From Pseudonocardia oroxyli (GTDB taxonomy: Bacteria; Actinomycetota; Actinomycetes; Mycobacteriales; Pseudonocardiaceae), in contig NZ_FNBE01000004.1 of NCBI RefSeq assembly GCF_900102195.1, positions 310,001-374,000 on the forward strand: a DNA stretch of 64,000 nt. Reading direction: 5' to 3'. Below are positions 34,040-44,534 of the stretch, one piece after another. A program made the position numbers and the translations under genes. The notes beneath the pieces are model-generated. The model did no database searches, was not told where the DNA came from, and saw only the letters and a program-made list of their open reading frames with translations. Numbering within the stretch: the first letter of the stretch is position 1; each line of letters begins with the position of its first letter.

Positions 34040-34666
34040 TCAGACGTCCAGGTCCAGCAGCCCCTCGGGCGGCGCGACGACGACCCTCCCGCCGGGAAGG
34101 TCGATGATCGGGACGATCTCGGTGACGAACGGGACCAACGCGTCCGGACGGCCCTCGCGCGCGACCGCGAGCAGGTCACCGCCCGGACCGAGCACCACCT
34201 CGCGCACGGTCCCGATCACGGTGCCGTCCGCCAGCTCGGCGCGCAGGCCCTCGAGCTGGTGGGCGTGGAACTCGTCCGGGTCCTCGGGGGCGGGCAGCTC
34301 GGCGGCGGGCAGCAGGAGCTGCAGACCGCGCAGCTCCTCGGCCGTGGTCCGGTCCGGCGCCTCCCGGAAGCGGACGAGCAGCCGCCCCGAATGGGGTCGG
34401 CTGCCCTCGACGGTCAACGTCCGATCCGGGGTGCCGGGCCTGCGGGCCCGCAGCACGGACCCCGCGGCGAACCGCACCTCGGGCGAGTCGGTCCGGACCT
34501 CCACCGCGAGCTCGCCACGCAGGCCGTGGGCCTTGGCGACGATCCCGACGAGGACGTCCCCGGCCGGAGCCGGGGACGTGGCGGCCGCCGGGGCCGGCTT
34601 GCGCAGGCCCGCCGACGTGCGGCGCGGCCTGCCCGAGGGGGTCCTACCGGTCGGTGTCGACGACAT
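34040..34666 (-). CDS. rimM: 16S rRNA processing protein RimM
   Basis: 208 residues. Two domains: N-terminal RimM barrel starting GDVLVGIVAKAHGLRGELAVEV, and PRC-barrel (FHAHQLEGLRAELADGTVIGTVREVVLGPGGDLLAV) with C-terminal VPFVTEIVPIIDL. It helps mature the 30S head. The first ~35 residues are Pro/Ala-rich; the ATG at 34666 overlaps khpA by 23 bp and is the only convenient start. Order rpsP-khpA-rimM is typical of Gram-positives. Confidence 0.95.
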   Translation of the reverse strand: MSSTPTGRTPSGRPRRTSAGLRKPAPAAATSPAPAGDVLVGIVAKAHGLRGELAVEVRTDSPEVRFAAGSVLRARRPGTPDRTLTVEGSRPHSGRLLVRFREAPDRTTAEELRGLQLLLPAAELPAPEDPDEFHAHQLEGLRAELADGTVIGTVREVVLGPGGDLLAVAREGRPDALVPFVTEIVPIIDLPGGRVVVAPPEGLLDLDV

Positions 34667-34883
34667 CGACCCGCACGCCCCGTCCGCCGATGCCCCCCAT
34701 GACGGTGCGCAGGGCGGTGGCGGTGCGCCCGCCCCGGCCGATCACCTTACCGAGGTCCTCGGGGTGCACCCGGACCTCGAGCGTGCGACCGCGCCGGTTG
34801 GTGACGAGCTCGACCCGCACCTCCTCCGGGTGGTCGACGATCCCCCGGACCAGGTGCTCCAGCGCGTCCGCCAGCACGCTCAC
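34644..34883 (-). CDS. khpA: KH-domain RNA-binding protein KhpA
   Basis: 79 residues, one KH domain with the RNA-binding loop [15 protein letters not shown]. This small protein family binds RNA with KhpB in Gram-positives and affects ribosome and cell-envelope gene expression. It lies between rpsP (4-bp overlap) and rimM (23-bp overlap), which implies coupled translation with the ribosome maturation genes. Confidence 0.94.
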   Translation of the reverse strand: MSVLADALEHLVRGIVDHPEEVRVELVTNRRGRTLEVRVHPEDLGKVIGRGGRTATALRTVMGGIGGRGVRVDVVDTDR

Positions 34884-35329
34884 GCCTCAGACGGTGCAGC
34901 CGACTCGGCGGACTCCGCCGCCTCGTCGGTCTTCTCGGCCTTGGGAGCCTTCTTCTTCGGCGTGGTGGCCTCGGTGGTGGGCTCCTCGCCCGCGGCGGCG
35001 AGCGCGGCGTTGAACAGCGCCAGCTTGTCGACCTTCTCCGGCTGCGGCTTGAGGGTGCCCTCGGTGCCCGGCAGGCCCTTGAACTTCTGCCAGTCGCCGG
35101 TGATCTCGAGCAGGTGCTGCACCGGCTCGGTCGGCAGCGCGCCGACGCCCAGCCAGTACTGCGCGCGCTCGGAGTCGATCTCGATGAGGCTCGGCTGGTT
35201 CTTGGGGTGGTACTTGCCGATCGTCTCGATGGCGCGCCCGTTGCGGCGGGTGCGCGAGTCGGCGACGACGACGCGGTAGTACGGCTGACGGATCTTGCCC
35301 AGACGCATCAGCTTGATCTTGACGGCCAC
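34880..35329 (-). CDS. rpsP: 30S ribosomal protein S16
   Basis: 149 residues. Core: [39 protein letters not shown] and [17 protein letters not shown]-terminal tail of about 45 Lys/Glu/Ala-rich residues ([19 protein letters not shown]) extends beyond the usual length, as often seen in actinobacteria. First gene of the rpsP-khpA-rimM operon, which ends at the terminator 33984-34011. Confidence 0.97.
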   Translation of the reverse strand: MAVKIKLMRLGKIRQPYYRVVVADSRTRRNGRAIETIGKYHPKNQPSLIEIDSERAQYWLGVGALPTEPVQHLLEITGDWQKFKGLPGTEGTLKPQPEKVDKLALFNAALAAAGEEPTTEATTPKKKAPKAEKTDEAAESAESAAPSEA

Positions 35330-35479
35330 GCTTCTTGTGCTCCTCGCGGATCGTGTGTGCTGCTCGAGAGTCAGCGCTGGACCGCGTGGGGTACGGCTCG
35401 CTCACTCGTGTGTCTGCTCGGCCGCGGCATCGGTAGAGGGCCGGCCACGGACCTGACGCACCATTCTGCCAGACGGGCT

Positions 35480-36283
35480 TCAGCCCAGCGGTACCCCACC
35501 TGTCAACGCGAGCGCGAGGGCCAGCGCCGGGACCAGGTTGTTGACCTGGTGGGCGACGATGCCGGCGGGCAGCCTGCCGGTGAACACCCGGGCCAGGCCG
35601 ATCGGGATCGCCACGACCAGCAGCAACGGCGTGCGGGTGAGCTCCAGGTGCGCCACGGCGAACAGCACCGTGGTGATCGCGAAGGCCACCCAGCGGTTCG
35701 CGCCGTGCTTCGTCACCGCACCCCAGAGCAGCCCGCGGTAGACGATCTCCTCACAGATCGGTGCCACGAACGCGACCAGCAGGAACACCAGCAGGGCGAC
35801 GGGCCAGCCGACCTCGATGCCGTCGAACGCCTGCCCCACGGCCGTGGTCGCGTTGTCCTCCCCCACCACCGCCACGTACACCAGCGACGCCGGGATGCTC
35901 AGGAGCAGCCCGCCGAAGCCGAACAGCAGACCGCGGCCGACGTCCGCCGCCGACCAGCGCAGGCCCAGGTCGACCGCCGGCCCGTTGCCGCGCCAGCGCG
36001 TGATCAGCACGGCGGTGCCCGCGGCGAGGATCGTCGGGATCGACAGCCCCAGGATCACCGCGAGCGCCGTCGGCCCCTCGGGCCCGATCAGGAACCACCC
36101 GATCGCGAACGAGGAGGCGAGGAAGAGGATCTCCACCCCGACGTAGGACCACAGGCCCCATCGGTGCCGGGGCGGCGCCTCGACGGCCCGTTCCTCGGGA
36201 GGCAGGCCTGCAGGCGCCCCGTCCGGACCGGCGACGGGCTCGACGAGGCGCGGGTCGGAGGAATCGGGCTGGCCCACGATCAC
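35480..36283 (-). CDS. CPBP-family intramembrane metalloprotease
   Basis: 267 residues, about eight spans. The Abi/CAAX-protease motifs are present: ICEEIVYRGLLWG (EExxxR), VLFAVAHLE (FxxxH) and VAHQVNNLV (HxxxN). Such proteases process prenylated proteins in eukaryotes and bacteriocin-related or regulatory substrates in bacteria; the local substrate is unknown. ATG at 36283; a polar 45-residue N-terminus precedes span 1. The gene stands alone, preceded by a 42-nt palindrome at the end of the amidohydrolase gene. Confidence 0.9.
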   Translation of the reverse strand: MIVGQPDSSDPRLVEPVAGPDGAPAGLPPEERAVEAPPRHRWGLWSYVGVEILFLASSFAIGWFLIGPEGPTALAVILGLSIPTILAAGTAVLITRWRGNGPAVDLGLRWSAADVGRGLLFGFGGLLLSIPASLVYVAVVGEDNATTAVGQAFDGIEVGWPVALLVFLLVAFVAPICEEIVYRGLLWGAVTKHGANRWVAFAITTVLFAVAHLELTRTPLLLVVAIPIGLARVFTGRLPAGIVAHQVNNLVPALALALALTGGVPLG

Positions 36284-36322
36284 GACGCTACCGCCGCCCG
36301 GATCCCGGCGCCCGCCCCACCT

Positions 36323-36364
36323 CGTGAGCGGCGATCGTCGCCCTGGCGACGATCGCCGCTCACG
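36323..36364. repeat. 42-nt palindromic element, type B copy 2
   Basis: Perfect 19-bp arms, CGTGAGCGGCGATCGTCGC and complement, loop CCTG. One base differs in each arm from copy 1 (803-844), and the change is compensated on both sides. It begins 3 bp past the amidohydrolase stop and lies upstream of the CPBP protease gene. Confidence 0.88.
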
Positions 36365-36367
36365 GGA

Positions 36368-37435
36368 TCAGTAGGGGTGACCACCCAGCAGCACGAGGAC
36401 GGGCTCGCGGAGCACCTCGGGGTCGACACGGGGATCCGACCGGTACACCACGAGATCGGCAGGCGCCCCCGGCTCCAACAGCGGCCGCCCCAGCCACTCC
36501 CGGGCCGTCCAGGACGCCGCGCCCACCGGGTCGGGATGGCCCGCCGCCCGCAGCGCGAGGACCTCGTCCGCGATCCGGCCGTGGGCGATCCCGCCGCCGG
36601 CGTCCGTCCCCGCGAAGACGGGCACGCCGGCGTCCATCGCGGCACCGACGGTGTCCCGCACGCGTCGGTGCAGGTCCCGCATGTGCTCGGCGTAGACCGG
36701 GTACTTCCCGGCGCCCGCGGCGATGCCCGGGAAGGTCTCGATGTTGATCAACGTGGGGACCAGGGCGGTGCCGTGGGCGACCATCGCGGCGATCAGGTCC
36801 TCGGTGAGGCCCGTGCCGTGCTCCAGGCAGTCGATGCCGGCCTCGATGAGGCCGGGCAGGGCGTCCGTGCCGAACACGTGCGCCGTCACCCGGGCGCCGT
36901 GGGAGTGGGCGACGTCGATCGCGGCCTTCAGCACGTCGTCCGGCCAGAGCGGCGCGAGGTCCCCCTCACCCCGGTCGATCCAGTCCCCCACCAGCTTCAC
37001 CCAGCCGTCACCCGTGGTCGCGGCCGCGGCGACCGCGTCCGGCAGCAGGGCGGGATCGTCCAGGTCGAGCGCCAGCCCGGGGATGTAGCGCTTCGGCCGG
37101 GCGAGGTGCCGGGCGGCGCGGATGATCTCCGGGAGGTCCGGCCTGCCCCGCAGCGACGACGTGTCGGTGGGCGAGCCGCAGTCCCGCAGCAGCAGCGCCC
37201 CCGCCGAGCGCTCGGCGACCGCCTGCTCCTCGCACTGCTCCAGGGTCGCGGGCACCCCGCCGGTCGCGATGCCGACGTGACAGTGGGCGTCCACCAGCCC
37301 GGGGACGATGAACGGCGCGTCGATCACCTCGGCGCCGGCGACCGGGTCGGCCTGCACGACCCCGTCGGCGACGACCAGGTCCCGGCGCCCGTCCGGCAGG
37401 ACCGTCCCCCGCAGGTGCAGTGTCGGACCCGGCAC
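36368..37435 (-). CDS. Amidohydrolase-family metal-dependent hydrolase
   Basis: 355 residues. TIM-barrel amidohydrolase: metal motif GLVDAHCHVG, a Lys in GDGWVKLVGDW that could be the bridging residue, His in VTAHVFG and CLEHGTGL, and the catalytic Asp in VFAGTDAGG. The C-terminal block LEPGAPADLVVY is typical. The exact substrate (imidazolone, prolidase or hydantoin-like) is not evident. ATG at 37435 overlaps the ffh stop by one base, so it is co-transcribed with the SRP gene. Confidence 0.88.
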   Translation of the reverse strand: MPGPTLHLRGTVLPDGRRDLVVADGVVQADPVAGAEVIDAPFIVPGLVDAHCHVGIATGGVPATLEQCEEQAVAERSAGALLLRDCGSPTDTSSLRGRPDLPEIIRAARHLARPKRYIPGLALDLDDPALLPDAVAAAATTGDGWVKLVGDWIDRGEGDLAPLWPDDVLKAAIDVAHSHGARVTAHVFGTDALPGLIEAGIDCLEHGTGLTEDLIAAMVAHGTALVPTLINIETFPGIAAGAGKYPVYAEHMRDLHRRVRDTVGAAMDAGVPVFAGTDAGGGIAHGRIADEVLALRAAGHPDPVGAASWTAREWLGRPLLEPGAPADLVVYRSDPRVDPEVLREPVLVLLGGHPY

Positions 37436-38973
37436 TACTTGCCCTTCTTGTCCCCGAAGTTCAGCCTGCTGATGTCGAAGTCCGCGGGCAGCCCGTCGAG
37501 CCCCGGCGGCAGCTGCTGCAGGCTCGGCGGCATCTGGGACAGGTCCGCGCCGAACGGGTTCGCGGGGGCGCGGTTGGGCCTGCCGCCGCCCTTCTTCGCC
37601 TGCTTGGCCTTGCGCTTGTTCTTCGCCTGCTTGCGCGTCGCGGAGCGCCCGGCGCCACCGAAGCCGAACTGCCCGGCCATCTGCTTCATCTGCTTGCGGG
37701 CCTCGAAGAAGCGGTTGACCAGGTCGTTGACGTCCGACACGGTCACCCCGGAACCGTTGGCGATGCGCAGCCTGCGCGACCCGTTGATGATCTTCGGGTC
37801 GTCCCGCTCGGCGGGGGTCATGCCGCGGATGATCGCCTGCAGCTTGTCCAGCTGCTTGTCGTCGACCTGGGCGAGCGCCTCCTTCATCTGCGCCGAGTTG
37901 GCGCCGGGGAGCATGCCCAGGATGTTGCCGATCGGCCCCATCTTGCGGATGGCCAGCATCTGCTCGAGGAAGTCCTCGAGGGTCAGCTCGCCGGTGGAGA
38001 TCTTCTGCGCGGCCTTCTGCGACTGCTCGTGGTCGAAGACCTGCTCGGCCTGCTCGATCAGGGTCAGCAGGTCGCCCATGCCCAGGATGCGCGAGGCCAT
38101 CCGGTCCGGGTGGAAGACGTCGAAGTCCTCGAGCTTCTCCCCGTTCGACGCGAACAGGATCGGCTGGCCGGTGACCTCGCGGACGCTCAGCGCGGCACCA
38201 CCGCGGGCGTCCCCGTCGAGCTTGGTGAGCACGACGCCGGAGAACCCGACCCCGTCCCGGAACGCCTCGGCCGTGGCCACCGCGTCCTGACCGATCATGG
38301 CGTCGACCACGAACAGGGTCTCGTCCGGCTGCACGGCGGCCTTGATGTCCGACGCCTGCCGCATCAGCTCGGCGTCCACGCCGAGCCGGCCCGCGGTGTC
38401 GACGATGACGATGTCGTACTGCTTCTCCCGCGCGTACGCGATGCCGCGGCGGGCCACGTCCACCGGGTCGCCGACCCCGTTGCCGGGCTCGGGCGCGAAG
38501 GTCGGGACGCCCGCGCGCTCACCGACGATCTGCAGCTGGTTGACCGCGTTGGGGCGCTGCAGGTCGCAGGCCACCAGCAACGGGGTGTGCCCCTGCCCGC
38601 CGAGGAACTTGGCGAGCTTGCCCGCGAGCGTGGTCTTACCGGAACCCTGCAGACCGGCGAGCATGATCACGCTCGGCGGCTCCTTGGCCAGCGCGAGCCG
38701 CCGGGTCTCCCCGCCGAGGATGCCGACGAGCTCCTCGTTGACGATCTTGACGACCTGCTGGGCCGGGTTCAGCGCCTGGCTGACCTCGGCGCCCTTGGCC
38801 CGCTCCTTGACCCGCGCGATGAACGACCGGACCACCGGCAGCGCGACGTCGGCCTCCAGCAGCGCGATCCGGATCTCGCGCGCCGTGGTGTCGATGTCGG
38901 CGTCGGACAGCCGTCCCTTGCCGCGCAGGTCGCGCAGCGCTCCGGACAGGCGGTCGCTCAGGGTGTCGAACAC
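37435..38973 (-). CDS. ffh: Signal recognition particle protein Ffh
   Basis: 512 residues. N domain, then GTPase motifs GLQGSGKTTLAGKLA (G1), DTAGRLGVD (G3) and VLTKLDGDARGG (G4), and a C-terminal M domain (ARKQMKQMAGQFGFGG) with a Lys-rich tail. It binds signal sequences and 4.5S RNA and delivers ribosomes to FtsY, which is encoded 5.5 kb away. ATG at 38973. The 4.5S RNA gene was not seen in this window. Confidence 0.97.
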   Translation of the reverse strand: MFDTLSDRLSGALRDLRGKGRLSDADIDTTAREIRIALLEADVALPVVRSFIARVKERAKGAEVSQALNPAQQVVKIVNEELVGILGGETRRLALAKEPPSVIMLAGLQGSGKTTLAGKLAKFLGGQGHTPLLVACDLQRPNAVNQLQIVGERAGVPTFAPEPGNGVGDPVDVARRGIAYAREKQYDIVIVDTAGRLGVDAELMRQASDIKAAVQPDETLFVVDAMIGQDAVATAEAFRDGVGFSGVVLTKLDGDARGGAALSVREVTGQPILFASNGEKLEDFDVFHPDRMASRILGMGDLLTLIEQAEQVFDHEQSQKAAQKISTGELTLEDFLEQMLAIRKMGPIGNILGMLPGANSAQMKEALAQVDDKQLDKLQAIIRGMTPAERDDPKIINGSRRLRIANGSGVTVSDVNDLVNRFFEARKQMKQMAGQFGFGGAGRSATRKQAKNKRKAKQAKKGGGRPNRAPANPFGADLSQMPPSLQQLPPGLDGLPADFDISRLNFGDKKGK

Positions 38974-38983
38974 GCCTCCCAGG

Positions 38984-39607
38984 TTACTTGGCCTGGTCCC
39001 GCTCCCGCAGACGGTCCAGCACCAGACCCCGGGAGGCGGCGCGGCGGTCCAGCGCCGTCACCGAGACCCAGCGCTCGCCGAGCCCGCCGCCCCGGATCCG
39101 CTCGGCGACCCCGGAGGCCCGGGCGACGTGCCGGGCGAAGGAGCCGCGCTCGACCATCCGGCCGCGGGCGGCCTGCCCGCGCAGCGCCTCCGCCGCAGGC
39201 GCCTCGATCCACAGCAGGTGGGGCTCCCGTCCGGTCGCGAGCGCCAACGCGCGCACGGCGCGCCGCAGGCCCGCTCCCGTGGCGGGCAGGTGCACGACGA
39301 CGGTGGGCACCGCCCCGCAGGCCGCCCCGACCACCGCGAGCCGGTGCAGGAGGTGGACCCAGGGCCGCAGCCGGGTGTACGGCACGTCCGGCAGCAGCCG
39401 GCCGAGCCGGTCCCGCTGCACCTCCGAGTCCAGCACCCGCAGCGCGTCGCCGCGGGGCAACCGGCGCAGCACCGTGCTCTTCCCGGCGCCCGGCACGCCC
39501 GCGACCAGCAGCAACACCCGCCCCGGGAGCGCGAGGCGCACGGGGTGCCCCGGCGCGGGCAGGGCGCGGCGCGGGGTGTCGCCGGGCGCGGGCAGTGCGT
39601 GGATCAC
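38984..39607 (-). CDS. P-loop ATP-binding (kinase-like) protein
   Basis: 207 residues. Walker A is VAGVPGAGKSTVLRRL near residues 35-50; VLDSEVQRDRLGRLLPDVPYTRLRPWVHLLHRL resembles small AAA/adenylylsulfate-kinase-like proteins common in actinobacteria; TVVVHLPATGAGLRRAVR could be the Walker B strand. No partner domain. It lies between ffh (10-bp gap) and glnD, but a 76-bp gap with a tandem repeat separates it from glnD. Function unknown. Confidence 0.75.
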   Translation of the reverse strand: MIHALPAPGDTPRRALPAPGHPVRLALPGRVLLLVAGVPGAGKSTVLRRLPRGDALRVLDSEVQRDRLGRLLPDVPYTRLRPWVHLLHRLAVVGAACGAVPTVVVHLPATGAGLRRAVRALALATGREPHLLWIEAPAAEALRGQAARGRMVERGSFARHVARASGVAERIRGGGLGERWVSVTALDRRAASRGLVLDRLRERDQAK

Positions 39608-39630
39608 GGGAGACCAACGTCCGGTCCGTC

Positions 39631-39667
39631 CGCTTCGTTCCGCGTCGTTCCGCGTCGTTCCCGCGTC
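39631..39667. repeat. Short tandem repeat between glnD and the P-loop gene
   Basis: About 3.5 copies of a 10-bp unit CGCGTCGTTC in the 76-bp gap. Copy boundaries are at 39631, 39641, 39651 and 39661 (degenerate). It could vary in number between strains. Confidence 0.6.
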
Positions 39668-39683
39668 GGGTCGCGCACCCGCC

Positions 39684-42481
<2,798 letters not shown>

Positions 42482-42506
42482 TCACTCGTTCCCGCGAGAC
42501 ACCGCA

Positions 42507-42540
42507 GGCCCGCCGCGCCGCCGGAGCGGCGCAGCGGGCC
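42507..42540 (-). terminator. GC-rich hairpin between glnK and glnB
   Basis: 15-bp stem (one mismatch) starting GGCCCGCCGCGCCGC with loop CGGA, in the 133-bp gap between the two PII genes. There is no U-tract; it may act as an attenuator or mRNA stabiliser that lowers glnB-glnD expression relative to amtB-glnK. Confidence 0.55.
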
Positions 42541-42563
42541 CGGTGCCCGTGCGGGGGACTGAC

Positions 42564-42905
<342 letters not shown>

Positions 42906-44285
42906 TCAGCCCTCCTTGCCGGCGACGACCGACTGGGCACTCGCGGTGGCGGCGTCGGGACGCGGCGTCCCGGCGACACCCGCCAGACCGCGGTGGCTCG
43001 AGAAGTCGTACGCGGTCTCCGCGTGCTCCGACTCGTCGATCCCGGTGGCCTCGTCCTCGTCGCTGACGCGGATCTTGCCACCGAAGATGGCCTTCACGAT
43101 CAGGGCGATGACGAAGGTCAGGATGCCCGAGTAGAGCAGGACGGCGAGCGCACCGACGACCTGGCGCCACAGCTGGTCGACACCGCCGCCGTAGAACAGG
43201 CCCGCGACACCGGCCGGGGAGCCCGGGTCGGCCAGGAAGCCGATCAGGACGGTGCCCAGGATGCCGCCGACGAGGTGGACGCCGACGACGTCGAGCGAGT
43301 CGTCGTAGCCGAAGCGGAACTTGAGGCCGACCGCGAGGGCACAGACGACACCGGCGATCGCGCCGAGCAGGATCGCACCCATCGGGGAGATCGAGGCGCA
43401 GGAGGGGGTGATCGCGACCAGACCCGCGACGATGCCGGAGGCGGCGCCGAGGCTGGTGGCCTTGCCGTCCCGGATGCGCTCGGTGGCGAGCCAGCCGAGC
43501 ATCGCGGCACAGGTGGCGACGATCGTGTTGACCATCGCGAAGGCGGCGGTGCCGTTGGCACCCAGCGCCGACCCGGCGTTGAACCCGAACCACCCGAACC
43601 ACAGGATGCCCGCACCCAGCATGACCAGGGTCAGGTTGTGCGGCCGCATGGGCTCACGCGGCCAGCCCTTGCGCTTGCCGAGCACGATGGCCAGGGCGAG
43701 CGCCGCGACACCGGCGTTGATGTGGACCGCCGTACCACCCGCGAAGTCGATCGCGGCCAGGTCGTTGGCGATCCAGCCGCCGACCACGCCCGCGTCGTCG
43801 TTCGAGAAGGCGAACACCCAGTGCGCGACCGGGAAGTAGACGATCGTGGCCCACAGCCCCGCGAAGAGCAGCCAGGCGCCGAACTTCATGCGGTCCGCCA
43901 CCGCACCCGAGATCAGGGCGACGGTGATGATCGCGAACGTGGCCTGGAAGGCGACGAACACCAGGGCCGGGATGTCGGCCGAGAGCACGTAGGAGACCGA
44001 GTCGCCGGTGTAGCTGCCGACGAACAGGCCCTTGAGGCCCCAGGCCTCGAACGGGTTGCCCAGCAGGCCTGCGCCGACGTCGTTCCCGAACGCGATCGAG
44101 TAGCCGTACAGCACCCACAGGACGCCGATGAGCCCCATCGCGGACAGGCTCATCATCATCATGTTCAGGACGCTCTTGCTCCGGACCATGCCGCCGTAGA
44201 ACAGCGCCAGTCCAGGGGTCATGAACAGGACCAGCGCGGTGCTGGCCAACATCCACGCGGTATTGCCGGTGTCGAGCCCTTCCAC
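42906..44285 (-). CDS. amtB: Ammonium transporter
   Basis: 459 residues, about 11 spans. Amt blocks: TALVLFMTPGLALFYGGMVRSKSVLNMMMMS, FAGGTAVHINAGVAALALAIVLGKRKG (pore His) and GVHLVGGILGTVLIGFLA (second pore His). A cytoplasmic tail of about 60 residues follows the last span. GTG at 44285 after GGGAGGGA. First gene of the nitrogen operon; possible GlnR half-sites lie upstream. Confidence 0.96.
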   Translation of the reverse strand: MEGLDTGNTAWMLASTALVLFMTPGLALFYGGMVRSKSVLNMMMMSLSAMGLIGVLWVLYGYSIAFGNDVGAGLLGNPFEAWGLKGLFVGSYTGDSVSYVLSADIPALVFVAFQATFAIITVALISGAVADRMKFGAWLLFAGLWATIVYFPVAHWVFAFSNDDAGVVGGWIANDLAAIDFAGGTAVHINAGVAALALAIVLGKRKGWPREPMRPHNLTLVMLGAGILWFGWFGFNAGSALGANGTAAFAMVNTIVATCAAMLGWLATERIRDGKATSLGAASGIVAGLVAITPSCASISPMGAILLGAIAGVVCALAVGLKFRFGYDDSLDVVGVHLVGGILGTVLIGFLADPGSPAGVAGLFYGGGVDQLWRQVVGALAVLLYSGILTFVIALIVKAIFGGKIRVSDEDEATGIDESEHAETAYDFSSHRGLAGVAGTPRPDAATASAQSVVAGKEG

Positions 44286-44534
44286 GGCTCTCCCTCCCTG
44301 TCGTCTACCGCCCCGACGGAGCAGTGGGTGCGCAGAGAATCGGACCACGATGTTTCGCGGAAGAGCGCTCCGTGTTTCAGCGACGTGAACCCGGCGGCCG
44401 AGCGAGTTACATCCACGTTTCGTTATCGGCCCGCGACCCAGCGTGAGCGCTGCGTGACGAGAACTGTGACCGTTTCGTGGCATTCGTCCCGGGCTCGCGA
44501 CGCGGGGTGATTGGTCCGACCGCCGGGGCGCGTA
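44286..44534. other. amtB upstream region
   Basis: 249-bp gap between amtB and ftsY containing several GAAAC/GTTTC and GTNAC half-sites; no gene is seen. The sequence is less GC-rich than the coding flanks, as expected for a regulated promoter. Confidence 0.5.
44406..44421 (-). promoter_or_regulatory. GlnR-like binding site upstream of amtB
   Basis: On the plus strand GTTAC-N6-GTTTC, i.e. GAAAC-N6-GTAAC on the minus strand, the half-site pairing described for actinobacterial GlnR boxes. Further GTGAC/GTTTC half-sites occur at 44454-44476. The site is about 120 bp upstream of the amtB start. Confidence 0.5.
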
